The notes under the pieces are model-generated. The model made no database searches, was not told the DNA's origin, and saw only the letters and a program-made list of their open reading frames with translations. This document shows positions 1 through 10,651 of a stretch of 64,000 nt of DNA, piece by piece (position 1 is the first letter of the stretch; each line of letters begins with the position of its first letter). Made by a program: the position numbers and the translations under genes. Source of the stretch: Tholera decimalis (taxonomy: Eukaryota; Arthropoda; Insecta; Lepidoptera; Noctuidae); assembly GCA_943138885.2 (NCBI GenBank), contig OW964563.2, positions 8,438,597 through 8,502,596 of the forward strand, read 5' to 3'.

Positions 1-744
1 AAGTGTTTCAGTTTGTATATCAGTTCTGTGGAGGACAATCTAAGTAAAAACATAAAACACTTCTGGACCTATGTTTCAAATCGAAAAATTAAACCTGGGA
101 TCCCTTCCAAGCTTCAATATAAAAATGCTGAAACAAATGATCCAGATATGGTGTGCAATATGTTCTCCGGCTTCTTTTACTCAGTATATGAACCCACATC
201 TCCTTCGTTGCCTCATTGGAAGCCTCCGCTGGACAACAATGCACTACATGACGTCTCTATTTGTGACCTTTCTTTTAGTAAAGAGAACATATTGAAGGAG
301 CTTAAATCCCTGGATCCTGCAAAAGGCCCTGGACCTGACGGACTTTCGCCTTACTTCCTTAAGAATACTGCGACCTCTATCTGTGAGCCTCTATTTATTA
401 TTTATAATAAATGTATATCTGAGGGAGTTGTACCTGAACTGTGGAAGCATGCGTATATTGTGCCCGTTCACAAAAGTGGATCTAAACGCAACGTTGAACA
501 CTATCGTCCCATTTCCCTCTTGTCTACCTTGTCGAAACTCTTTGAAAGGTTAGTCCATAACGGAATTTATCCTGTACTCCACAACATCATAATTCAACAA
601 CAGCACGGTTTTGTGAAACGGCGGTCGACAAACACTAACTTATTATTATTTTCTAGCTTTTTGTTTGATTGTGTTGACAGCCGTGTACAAGTTGATGCAG
701 TGTGCACGGACTTTTGTAAGGCTTTCGACAAGGTTGACCATGAA
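1..744 (+). pseudogene. Jockey-like LINE reverse transcriptase, N-terminal half (fragment 1 of 3)
   Basis: The frame is open from the first base, so the element began before the window. The protein shows reverse transcriptase blocks in order: KGPGPDGL near residue 105, HYRPISLLSTLSKLFERL near 165, QHGFVKRRSTN near 200, and block A FCKAFDKVDHE near 232 with the first catalytic Asp. The frame breaks after codon GAA (742-744). The next residues of the domain, ELLLSKIAFNGI, resume at 7441 in the same frame. The break is therefore an insertion and not a natural end. The enzyme would copy its own RNA into DNA at a nicked target. Clade Jockey is my reading of the YADDLKIY block in the next fragment. 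Confidence 0.9.
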
Positions 745-1397
745 TCGATGGCAACACTGTCATGAAGTAAACATTGATTCCTTGATTAATTACTTATTAT
801 AAATAGAAAAGTACTGTGTATTGACTCGTTAATAGTTAAGTTATGGACTGGAGTGCATAATTAGTGAGTGCTATTGGTATTCAGACGGAAAAGTACTGTA
901 ATACTTGATACTGAGAACTGTGTTGTTTGTGTACAAAGGAACCTATGAGTGAGATTTAAACTTACTATTCGTAGTGGGAAATAACAAAACAGTGCTTGAC
1001 GAATGCTCAAATAACGTTTGGTGGCAAGAATTGGCAAGTCGGTGTTATATTATCCCGAAAATCTGGAATCAGAGGTTTGATAAATCCGTTTTTTATTCAA
1101 AATTAATCAAACCTTTGCACTAACTGACACAACACGTAAAGTGACCAATTGGACGATAGTAAAAGATGTGACACAACTAGTATCGTTCGGAAATATAATT
1201 CATAATCGTAGATATGAGTCTTTTCAGACTGACTAAAAATCGACTATTTGAAAAATCTACTAAATTAAATGAATAAGTTTTTAGACAACTGATGTAATTT
1301 GATATTCAATATTATTTATTTATCAACAAAAATATTTATTTATTTAAAGAAGAAACTTATTAAAATTAAATAAATAATATAAAGGAAGTCTAAAATT
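745..1397 (+). other. 5' UTR of the CR1/L2-type LINE
   Basis: About 650 bases lie between the junction with the Jockey frame and the ORF1 start. They are AT-rich with no long frame. Non-LTR elements normally keep an internal promoter here, but I see no recognisable core motif. Confidence 0.55.
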
Positions 1398-1684
1398 ATG
1401 AATTTCTTAGAAAACATAACTTTTCGACGCACACGCACGCAATCGGAGCATGACGTCAGTTTAAGTTCCCGTACACTGGACTGTACTACAAATAGTATGC
1501 CAGACATGTCTGAAGACGAGAACACATCATATAAAGAAGAAATAGAAAAGCTGAAGTCGCAACTAGATAGTGCGCACAAAGAAATCGAAACACTGTCTTT
1601 GGAGAACAATCAATTGAGAGAAATGAACACGGAACTAATTAAGAAACAGGAACTCTATAAAAAAATTACGAACAGTCCTATTAA
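1398..1684 (+). pseudogene. LINE ORF1, first part (coiled coil), cut by piggyBac
   Basis: The ATG at 1398 opens 95 codons before the TTAA target at 1681-1684. The protein is polar and charged, with a heptad-rich stretch from about residue 45 to 90 (EEIEKLKSQLDSAHKEIETL and following LENNQL, LREMNTEL), typical of a coiled coil that would trimerise or bind RNA. Reading past 1684 runs into piggyBac and soon stops. If the piggyBac and one TTAA are removed, the frame continues directly at 3477, giving 352 residues in all. Confidence 0.8.
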
Positions 1685-3472
1685 CCCATTTACGCCCAAA
1701 TTTAAACTAATAGCATTTATTTAGGTATTTCGTTATTAAGGGATTACTTAGGTCTATAACAAACGCATTATGAAATAAAAATGAAATAAAAAAATTTGAA
1801 GTTAAGTTTTTAAGGTGTACTTTTTAAAGTACACTGGGCACTTATGCGTGAAAAATCGAAGAACAATCTTTGTTGATGCACAGAGTTTTTTGGCACTTTA
1901 CGCAGTTTGAGTATGGCACAACACCCATCTCAACTGTTTGGGTAGCTTCCCTGGATTGTGGCTGTTATTGCTGGGACTTGGGCCTGCTACTACAGAACAT
2001 TGTTCGGCTTTTGTTCTTGCTGTTGTGGAGGTACTGGCGTGCTATATGTCTTCTAAAAGCCAATTGATCGATGCGCTCATTGTTAGTCAATACATGTAGT
2101 CGCCAAGCATTAGATACATATCAAACATGTAGGTGAAAAAAGGACCACCACCATTTTTACCACGAATACTCACGTGGTATAATGATATAGAACCATCCAT
2201 CTCATCTACACCACCCATGCTTTTATTGTAGCTCTGGTATAAGTGTGGAATGCTTACGTCTACCTTCTGTTTCCTTTGAGAGCACCAGCGATTTATTTTA
2301 CCAATAGGCTCAATTGTATCAAAGTTAGTTGCCATAGTACATACGTTATTGTCCTTTCATCTAACAAGCAATAATTCGTTATTTTTGTCGAACCTATGAT
2401 CATATTCAACTTTTACAGTAGCGGAGAATTTTTAGTTCTATTGTCATATATTGTCTCAGTTGCCTTGTACCCAGACTGCTTCAAATCTTTCAGTAAATCA
2501 CAACTGGTGAATAAGTTATCAAAGTATACTGTGTGCTCTTGTGGTACTGCTGGAATTTTTGCTAACAACATTTTTACAACTCGAGTTACGTAAATCATCT
2601 ATGTCCATATCAAAGCTGTGGCTATTATTCTGTCCTGTATGTAGTAATGTATTCCGTAGAATCAGATCGTAAACCTCATAATCAAAAATTTTTTCGAAGA
2701 TCTCTACAGGTGAAATGTTTCGAAGTTGCTCTATTACGCTGCTTTTCCTTGATTGTGTCCTGTGGGTCTTGGCGTTGGCTTTTGTTGAACAAAGGTTCGT
2801 CATCACTGTCTTCCCATTCGGATGTTTTAGGAGAATTAACACGTCGAAGAATCACCTCTAACGTCCCTGGTACATCTCGCGGTAATTCTGAAGTTTGCAA
2901 ATCATATTCACCTCCTTCTTCGTCAGTAACAAAGGCTGGATCAGGTGGTACAATCACTACATCATATTCATTGTCACTATCTTCTTCTACTATAGCATTG
3001 ACAGCTTCTTCAAGGCCAACGAAGTTGTTTACAGCTCTAAAACACGCCATTGTTTATAAGCCTGCATAAAGTAAAAAAATACATTACTTGTGCCCATTGT
3101 ACTAAAAAAACGACAGTCAAATAAATCAACTTAAAAGTATTACAGATTATAAAATATTGCATAGTATTTCGTTATTTAGGTTACGTTTACATGTTATCTA
3201 GCCATTTCATGGAGATTTATTTGTAAATATATATAAAATACATGAATTAATGCAACACAAATGCACTTACCTCTAAACGTGATAAATTCCCAAACAGAAA
3301 TGTCAAAATATGGCGCCAATTTCACTGATAACTTCTTTTTTGTTTTTGTATTAGCTATCAATGACATCTATCCACAATTTGCGAAATTAATTCATTAAAT
3401 ATAATTATGCAGTAAATGTTAAAATAGGGTTGCAAATGGTGTCGTTTATTTAGTACAGAGGGCGCTAATGGG
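1685..3472 (-). mobile_element. piggyBac-superfamily element, 1788 bp, flanked by TTAA
   Basis: TTAA lies at 1681-1684 and again at 3473-3476. The ends are 13-bp inverted repeats with two mismatches: CCCATTTACGCCC at 1685-1697 and the complement of CCCATTAGCGCCC at 3460-3472. The interior encodes decayed piggyBac transposase on the minus strand. TTAA targets and CCC-starting ends are diagnostic of piggyBac. It is shorter than autonomous relatives (usually about 2.4 kb) because part of the catalytic core is missing. Confidence 0.93.
1870..3050 (-). pseudogene. piggyBac transposase, decayed
   Basis: Starting at the ATG at 3050, an acidic N-terminus (MACFRAVNNF, then VEEDSDNEYD) runs to about 2682. 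A shifted frame (2842-2519) gives NISPVEIFEKIFDYEVYDLI, the start of the conserved domain. The region with the first catalytic Asp is missing. Frame 2598-2413 keeps VYFDNLFTSCDLL (second catalytic Asp) and frame 2335-2087 keeps YNKSMGGVDEMDG (third). The rest, down to about 1870, resembles the Cys/His-rich C-terminal finger in broken frames (KQLR..LCHTQT). An internal deletion plus several frameshifts make it non-functional. Confidence 0.88.
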
Positions 3473-3476
3473 TTAA

Positions 3477-4248
3477 ACTAAAAATGAAAACACCGAAAAA
3501 AACATCATTAGCAAACCAAATAAGCACCATGAACACTAAAGGTACGCAGACTACAAAGCATGGACCAAGCCAAGCTCATAATGAATTTCCGCAAGCAGTG
3601 CCAGCAAAGAACTATGAAACCTCCCCTGTTGTTGTTAACCCATCTGATCTCAAGAAGAACAAACTTTGTATCCTTAGCAACATTAGATCACGCAATGGAG
3701 TTCAGGTCATAGAAGATATGTTTGGACAGAACTTCACTTATTGTCATTACATGTTTCCAAACTGTAGTACTAAACGTCTTTTGAACAATATTGATAAAAA
3801 ATTGCTAAATTTCGGCCTAGATGATTATTGCATAATTTTATTGGGAGAGAAGGATCTTAGAACTTCCTCAAACTGCTTACACATGGTAGAGACAATTACG
3901 AAATCATTAGAGCATATAACTGATACAAATGTAATAGTGTGTAGCCCTACTTATATTCGGGGATCTCCTATATATAATTATAAGGTGGAGGTATTTAATA
4001 ACCTATTAGCTAAGGAAATAAATACTCGATCTTACGCTTACTATTTTGACACAAATTCTTATTTAAGCTTTGACATGTTTTCCGACATCACAGGTAGAAT
4101 TAATAACAGTGCAATTAAACATATTTATAGAAAAATTATGGAAAATATTAAGATTGACATAGACTATTATCATAATTCCACAATTAATTATACAACTCAG
4201 ATGAATTCAAATGTAAATAAGGAAAGCACTGATTTTTTTCGTGACTGA
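3477..4248 (+). pseudogene. LINE ORF1, second part (SGNH-esterase-like domain)
   Basis: The frame is in register with the part ending at 1684. A basic linker (MKTPKKTSLANQ) is followed from about residue 60 by a fold that looks like the GDSL/SGNH esterase domain found in CR1-type ORF1 proteins: KNKLCILSNIRSRNG matches block I, CIILLGEKDL matches block III, and VIVCSPTYIRG follows. The usual GDS of block I reads LSN and the GxND of block III reads GEKD, so catalysis is doubtful. The stop is at 4246-4248, 88 bases before ORF2. Assignment to SGNH rests on motif spacing only. Confidence 0.65.
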
Positions 4249-4336
4249 TGCTAATTATACACTGATTTACCCAAATGTTACTCGTTCCCATACCGAATGT
4301 CAAGATAAATTAGTAACGAATAAATATATTAAAATA

Positions 4337-7183
4337 ATGCATTAGAATATTGCTGGGTTGATAAATAAATCAAATAATCTTACTGTTTCTTTGACTGAGC
4401 TATCCGAAAAACAAATTAATGTAGATGTATTATGTATCACAGAGCATTTTATTATGGAAGGTTTCGAAAATCAATTATATATACCGAATTATCATTTGGC
4501 TTCTTGTTATTGTAGAAAGCAGCAAAAGAGAGGAGGGGCCTGTATCTTAGTTAAAAATGGTATACAATCTAACGATTTATCTAAAATATCGAATTTGTCA
4601 ACCCCGGGCATATTTGAATGCTGTGCCATAGAACTGACTGAGTATAAGATAATTGTAATCTGTATCTATAGAGTGCCGAATGCAAATAATTTTGACTATT
4701 GCATGGATAAATTAGAAATAATGTTGCGAAAAATATCACGAAAGTGCTACAAGAATATTGTATTATGTGGTGATTTTAACATAGATGTCATTAAACAGAC
4801 TAGTCACTCTGTCGCATTTGAATGTCTATTAAATAGCTATAATTTGAAGTTAGCATTAAAACAGCCCACATGCATGGCTAGTCTAACATGTATAGATAAT
4901 TTCGCCCATAATTTTGATAAAACATGTAAGACCGATGTCATGGAGTTCGCCTGTGCCACACAGCACAGCTGCTTCACTGCCCCGTACAAACATTATACAC
5001 TATAAGCTACTGGTATACGACAAGAAGAGACTACAATACTGACAATTTAGTTAAATTTAAAAATTATATAAGCAGCCTATCGTTTTCGGAAATCTATGAG
5101 ACTAATGATCCTGATATAGCTTATGACAAATTCATTGACATATTTCAATTGATATACAATCTATGTTTTCCAAAAAAACGATTTAAAATTGATATAATAA
5201 AAAAACAAAAATGGCTGTCCAAAGGAATAAAATTGTGTAGTAGAAAGAAAAGGAAACTTTTATGGCAACTTAGATCAAACCCGAATACTCATAATAAAAC
5301 TTCTTTCAACAATTATTCCAAACTGTTTAGAAAGGTTATACACTTAACACAAAAGGCCCAAAACAATTATTTTATTAAAACATCAAAAAATAAATGTAAA
5401 AGTACCTGGCAAGTTATTAATCGTGCTAAACATAATATACCTAAACATAACATACATAAAATTAAAGTAGAAAATCACTTATTAACATGTCCCCAAAAAA
5501 TTTCTGAGGCATTTAATAACTATTTCATTGATAAAGTCCAACCTCAAATGCATGCTTCTAGTAAACCCAAACATCTAAAATTTGAGAGGAACACGAAATC
5601 CATGTTCATGGCACCCAGCGCTCCACTAGACATACATACAATTATAATGTCATTAAACAATACAGACAGCGTAGGTTATGATGAAATCTCCACTAAAGTA
5701 ATAAAATTTGTATCAGAAGACATATGCACTCATTTGAGTCATATCATAAATTTAAGTATAAGCACGGGTGTCTATCCATCAGCATTGAAAACTTCTATAA
5801 TAAAGCCTCTCTTTAAGAAAGAAAATAGAGATCGGATGGAAAACTACCGACCTATTGCGCTCATTCCAGTCATGTCCAAAATATTTGAGAAATATATATA
5901 CAAGGAACTGTCAGAATTTATAAAAAAAAAGTAATATTTTATGTGACGAACAGAAAGGTTTTCGACAAAATAAGACAACTAATATGGCTATATATGACTT
6001 TTTATATAATGTTATCATCAATATTGACAAACGAAACCCAGTCTGCGGCATATTCTGTGACATGACCCAGGCATTTGACTACGTACATTATCCTACACTA
6101 CTTAAAAAGTTGGAAGCTTATGGCTTAAGAGGAAATGTACTCAATCTAATTGAATCGTATTTAAGACATAGAAAACAAATTACTGAAATTAGACGTATCA
6201 ATATCTTAAAGAAGAAAGAAGAGATATATCGATCCTCACGACGTGAAGTAGAATATGGAGTACCGCAAGGAAGCGTATTGGGCCCATATCTATTTTTACT
6301 ATACATTAATGACTTGCCTAAATGCATAGAAAAACCAATGACACTATTCGCAGATGACAGTACCGTGATAATACCTTGTAAAACTTTAGAGACATATGAG
6401 ATTGACATTAATAATTCCCTAAAGTCAGTTATACAATGGTTGCAGGATAACAATTTAAAAATAAACCTAAAGAAAACGAAAGCTATACATTTTACCCAAA
6501 GATTACCTAACATGAATCTTAAAATAGAATAATGTAATGAAAACATAGAAGATGTAAACTTGACAAAATTTCTTGGCCTTCAGATTGATAAAAACCTAAA
6601 CTGGAAAGCGCATATCGAAACTTTATGTAAAAAACTTAGCACATCCGCATACGCACTACACACACTTTCATCCACATTATATATGGATGGTCTACTAACA
6701 GAATACTACGGTTTAGTGGAAACCCATCTACGATATGGGCTAATATTTTGGGGTAACTCGACGGAAAAGGAAACGGCATTCAAGTCCCAAAAAAGATGTT
6801 TACGAGCCATGTTTAGACTTGAGAAAACGGATAGCTGCGTGCCCTTTTTTAAAAATTACAAAATATTAACTTTACCGTGCTTGTACATATTAGAGGTAGC
6901 TGTGTTTGTTAAGTCGAACACGCATTACTATAAATATCTAGCTGACGCATTTCCACGCAACAGACGTGACAATAGTCAACTTTGTCAGCAACCCGCTAGG
7001 ACGGCCCTAATGCGTAATAGCATTTACTGCATGGTACCGGTCATATATAACAAATTGCCGAGAAGTTGGAAAGAATTACCTAAATCAACTTTTAAAAATA
7101 AATTTCGTGCATTTTTGACAGCCAAAGCCTATTATAAGGTGACTGAGTTCCTTAATGAAAAAGAATTTGACTTGCATAATTAG
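4337..7183 (+). pseudogene. LINE ORF2: AP endonuclease plus reverse transcriptase, four lesions
   Basis: The ATG at 4337 is followed by CAT then TAG at 4343 where relatives read MHQNIAGL, so the third codon is a nonsense change. The endonuclease part (to about 5005) keeps VLCITEH and LCGDFNIDV, but the terminal SDH motif is replaced by TQH. A frameshift near 5005 leads into the linker and reverse transcriptase (RMENYRPIALIPVMSKIFEK). A second shift lies at the A-run near 5925. Then come MTQAFDYVHY (block A), EYGVPQGSVLGP (block B) and LFADDSTVII (block C). A stop at 6530-6532 interrupts before TKFLGLQIDKNLNWKAH. The C-terminus ends at 7183. Confidence 0.88.
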
Positions 7184-7443
7184 ACTATTTGGAGATTGAA
7201 TTATTTTGTTTGACTTTGACTAGGTATATTGTAACTTGACATAATTATATTAATCGTTGTAACATTTTTTTTTTAATATTTTGACACTTTTTATTTTTTT
7301 ATTATTTTAATTTTGTACCATTTTGCACGTCACGTTGTGACAAACATGTCTGCACTTTATCTATATTGTCATCCTGTATGCACTTTTTATGTATGTACAC
7401 ACACATGTTTAAGCAAATAAATGAATTTGAATTTGAATTTGAA
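7184..7443 (+). repeat. LINE 3' UTR with TTTGAA repeat tail
   Basis: T-rich untranslated sequence ends with about four GAATTT/TTTGAA units at 7422-7443, then the Jockey frame resumes. Short tandem 3' tails in place of poly(A) are normal for CR1/L2-type elements. Confidence 0.8.
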
Positions 7444-8003
7444 CTATTACTAAGTAAAATAGCGTTCAACGGAATCCGTGGTAATCTTCTGAGGTGGTTT
7501 ACCTCTTATATTACTAATCGCAGTCAAAGGGTTGTAATCAATGGTCACCAATCTAACATTGCACAGGTGACATCTGGTGTGCCTCAGGGCTCTATACTTG
7601 GTCCTCTTTTGTTTATTTTATACATCAATGACATCAGCCAATGCTTTCGCAATACCAAGTTTTTATTATATGCTGATGACCTCAAGATTTATAGAGCCAT
7701 ACGACAAACAAATGACTGCCTTCTGCTGCAACAAGATTTGGACCGACTATCCTATTACTGTCAAATAAATAAGTTGCAACTAAGTTTACCTAAATGTAAC
7801 TTTTTAAGCTTTACCAAAAATAAAACAAAAATTAACTAAACATACACTTTGTGCAATGACCCCCTACTTAAAGTGGACTTCATTCGTGATCTCGGTGTTA
7901 TCCTTGATTCTAAACTTTGCTTAGACCTACACATAGGAAGGATTGTTAATAAAGCATATCAATTATATGGATTTGTAATGCGATCAACAGTCGACTTTAA
8001 AAA
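7441..8003 (+). pseudogene. Jockey-like LINE reverse transcriptase (fragment 2 of 3)
   Basis: This directly continues the 1-744 frame: ELLLSKIAFNGIRGNLLRW, then SGVPQGSILGPLLF (block B) and LLYADDLKIY (block C, catalytic Asp pair) near 7670. A stop at 7837-7839 plus a shift leads into VDFIRDLGVILDSKLCLDLH and ends at STVDFKN (8003). About 25 residues normally found between this and the next fragment are missing at the 8004 insertion. Confidence 0.88.
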
Positions 8004-8519
8004 CATGACTACCTAACTAATTTGACCTAGCACTATCTATCGACATTTCTATGGAGTTAGATAGATAGATAGATATATTCTTTATTGTACACCATAACAG
8101 TAAAAACAAAATTTCGAGTCAAATACAATTGGTCGACTATTACTCGTAAACTTGTAAAGCCCACTTATGTGTGTTAGTTTTCCTTTAAATTTCGTTATAT
8201 ATAGGTACTACTGCCGTGACATTTGAATTACTAACTATAACCGTTTAGTTGATACAGGGGGGGACACTTGACTCTAACGAAAATTGGTACTTTAAAGCTT
8301 GATAAGTCACGAACGGTTTACTTAATCCCGATACCCTAAATAATTGTATTTTTCAAAATTTTATTTTACCACTTTTTCGGCGTCATTAACGTGTATACTC
8401 ATGCCAAAGTACAACTTTCTAGTACCAATAGTTTTTGAGCTAAACCGCGGACAGACGGACAGACAGACGGACATGGCGAAACTATAAGGGTTCCTTGTTG
8501 ACTACGGAACCCTAAAAAG
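8004..8519 (+). mobile_element. AGGGTTCCGTAG-family repeat, truncated copy inside the Jockey-like LINE
   Basis: The sequence is closely similar to the inner and right part of 21515-22387, from ACATGACTACCTAACTAAT onward, ending CTACGGAACCCTAAAAAG. The left arm is missing and about 170 bases inside are deleted relative to the longer copy. A LINE tail is inserted at about 8045-8096. Runs of A (AAAAAC at the left, AAAAAG at the right) mark both junctions, so a precise target duplication cannot be called. Confidence 0.75.
8045..8096 (-). repeat. LINE 3' tail with GATA repeats
   Basis: AGATAGATAGATAGATA is followed by TTCTTTATTGTACACCATAAC. This block is absent from the sister copy at 21854. The same tail recurs at 36628-36670. 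Read on the minus strand it ends with the signal AATAAA and a TATC repeat, like a LINE 3' end. Confidence 0.6.
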
Positions 8520-8927
8520 TACGTTGAAATGATCGAGCGTGTTCAATATAAATTCCTGCGTGCTATGCATTATAGATGTTATGGATATTATTTGTCATAC
8601 CATGATTTGCTTGCAAAGTATAAGCTCACAACACTTGAAAATAGACGTAAGTATTTAGAAGTTATGAATTTATATAATATTGTTAGAAATAAATTTGACA
8701 GCATTGAACTTTCCAACATGTTGTGCTATGCAGTTCCTAGGACAGTCAACAAGCGAAAGGTACGCGCTGGCACATTATTTTCAGTGGGTACTTGCAAGTC
8801 CAATTCTGGCTTGCGTTCGCCTGTTCGCAGAATGGTCGAGTCCTACAATAGGACTTTTGAACATATAGACATTTTTGCATGTTCTCCCTATGGGTTTAAA
8901 AGTCTTATACTTAAGGAGCTTTCTTGA
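8520..8927 (+). pseudogene. Jockey-like LINE ORF2 C-terminus (fragment 3 of 3)
   Basis: The frame resumes with YVEMIERVQYKFLRAMHYR and runs to a natural-looking end at LILKELS (stop 8925-8927). This is the region after the thumb of Jockey-group enzymes; the IERVQ..FLR motif is typical. No stop occurs inside the fragment. Confidence 0.85.
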
Positions 8928-9231
8928 ATGTTATTCTATATTTTGTATTTTTTTTTTAGTATTATATAAAATTATATACATTATACCATACATATTATAT
9001 ACATATATCACAGTAAGTTGATTTAATAAGCTAGTATTATCCTATATATATAATGCATTTGTAACCCTAGCGATTATTGTTTTCATGTATAGTATCCAAT
9101 GATTAATTTGTGAACAGCGTTGTGGGCTGCAATATTGTTTATAGTGTTTTGTGTATTTATTGTTTCTATGTTTTATATTGTGGCTGTTTGTTGTTCCTCT
9201 TGAATAAAATAAAAATAAAATAAAATAAGAT
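8928..9231 (+). repeat. 3' UTR and A-rich tail of the Jockey-like LINE
   Basis: AT-rich untranslated sequence ends in AATAAAATAAAAATAAAATA at about 9203-9231. That gives both a polyadenylation signal and an A-rich tail, and marks the 3' end of the outermost element of the nest. Confidence 0.75.
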
Positions 9232-10100
9232 ATGAAAAGAAAATTGAACAAAGTCAGAAGTATAAGAAGGACAGAGTAAGAGAAGATTATTGGATGAACG
9301 TAGGTTCTTATTGTGTAAAGAACATAGAAATTGAAAGTGAGACATTAGATAAGAAGGACGGACTACACATACTTTTTTTAGTACAATCAATTAAAAATCT
9401 GTCTTCCATTTAACACATAATTTCTTAAGCTTACCGTCCTTCTTATGTAAAACACATACATACATAATAATAATCCAAATCATATTTCATTCTACCGCAC
9501 TTTTTTCTAAAACCGCACCGTTCACAATTATCGCCCATATAACCCTAAACTGGTGAGCTATACATCAACCGGTTCTTATTAAACTGTGCCAAGTTTTGGA
9601 CACTCCTGAGACAATGGCGGACGGGTTGAGCCAGCCTGACACCAAGATGGATGGTCGCTAACGATTCAACGATGCCTAATCAGCGTGAGAGGGTGTACTT
9701 GGCTTTTTGCTAACCCCATACGGATTTGGGATGGCAAATAGATTTTGGGTGCTTCGTGAAAGGCGTTGATTGTGGTTTGAAATTTCGGGTTGAAATTCGC
9801 GTAAACACTTTTTAGTCTAAGCTGGATTTTGAGGATTATAAAATCCCTTAGTTTTCTCTGAACAGATAATCCAGATTTTTAATTTAAACTGTAGAAGAAA
9901 AATTGGCATTTAAACTTGCACAAAGACGAGTCTAATTTTATGGAATAAGTTAGACTCAGCAGAAGAATATTAAAAATACATAATTATCTTAACCTTTTTC
10001 GTAAATTCAAGTTTTTTTAAAGGTAATTGAACTATTCAGTGTCTTTCTGAGTAAGCCAATTTAATGCGTATTTAGTCTCTTAAACAGTTTTTGCCAAGAA
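9232..10100. other. Unannotated stretch
   Basis: I see no convincing gene. TAAGAAGGACGG near 9352 is repeated inverted as CCGTCCTTCTTA near 9435. A moderately GC-rich piece at 9560-9720 has only short frames. Confidence 0.4.
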
Positions 10101-10323
10101 TCATTTTACTAATATTATAAATGTGAAAGTTTGCGAGGATGGATGGATGGATGTATGTTTGTTACTCTTTCACGCAAAAACTACTGAACGGATCTGAATG
10201 AAAATTGGCAAGTAGATAGTTTACATCCTTACAGATAGGCTACTTTATCCTGGCATTCCCACGGTATCGGGATTTTACGTGGGAAAACCTTGCCATGCGA
10301 ACGAAGTCGCGGACAGAAGCTTG
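10101..10323 (+). mobile_element. Non-autonomous Helitron, short lepidopteran type
   Basis: It starts near TC...TACTAATATTATAAATG and ends GCGAACGAAGTCGCGGACAG then AAGCTTG. The GCGAAC/GTCGC hairpin lies just before the end, and CTTG replaces the usual CTAG. TTTCACGCAAAAACTACTG and GGATGGATGGATG inside are typical of this widespread family. It has no coding capacity and would depend on Rep/helicase supplied elsewhere. Confidence 0.75.
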
Positions 10324-10440
10324 TATAATATATTATTGTGATGCCATAGAAATGAACTGGTGATAGCTTTGAGGCTTGGTTCCAATCGTATTCCCATTAT
10401 TAATTTTGTATACCAAATGCATAAATTCGCTTAATTGCAG

Positions 10441-10651
10441 CATATTTGAGATTGTGGAAGTCGCTAATCACATAGTATCAGAAAGTGTCCGAACTGGGCC
10501 ACAAACACTATCAACCTTAGAGAATAATATCATTGATATAGGATTTTATAACAGTATCCTGTCCTGCCCATCGGATGAGGCCAGGAAGCTTTTCAAAATT
10601 AGTTAGTAGAAAGTTAGTTTAATGTGTATTTTGTATTTATTAAGTAATAAA
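10441..10651 (+). CDS. Possible 3'-terminal exon of a host gene (unidentified)
   Basis: TTAATTGCAG at 10431-10440 is a plausible splice acceptor. From 10442 the frame encodes IFEIVEVANHIVSESVR, then TGPQTLSTLENNIIDIGFYN and a C-terminus SCPSDEARKLFKIS, stopping at 10604-10606. The signal AATAAA follows at 10646-10651, 40 bases after the stop. Acceptor, open frame, stop and poly(A) signal in this order fit a last exon. Composition is ordinary and not repeat-like. I do not recognise the protein. No upstream exon is visible in the window; they could lie to the left beyond the LINE nest. It could also be a chance frame. Confidence 0.4.

Larger units (their letters stand above)
745..7443 (+). mobile_element. 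CR1/L2-type non-LTR retrotransposon, near full length, inserted in the Jockey-like LINE
   Basis: The element has a 5' UTR, ORF1 (coiled coil plus SGNH-like domain), ORF2 (endonuclease plus reverse transcriptase) and a 3' UTR ending in TTTGAA hexamer repeats at about 7422-7443. It sits precisely between two halves of a Jockey reverse transcriptase. A piggyBac element interrupts ORF1. Without piggyBac the length is about 4.9 kb, consistent with a complete element. The target duplication is short or absent (TGAA at 741-744 and 7440-7443, blurred by the tail repeat), as expected for this group. ORF2 carries two stops and two frameshifts, so the copy is inactive. The exact clade (CR1, L2 or Daphne) is uncertain. 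Confidence 0.85.

Noticed and set aside
7366..7443. Open frame joining the LINE tail to the Jockey protein as a fusion gene
   Set aside because: The upstream part translates the TTTGAA tail repeat; the frame match is accidental, since the true upstream part of the Jockey is at 1-744.
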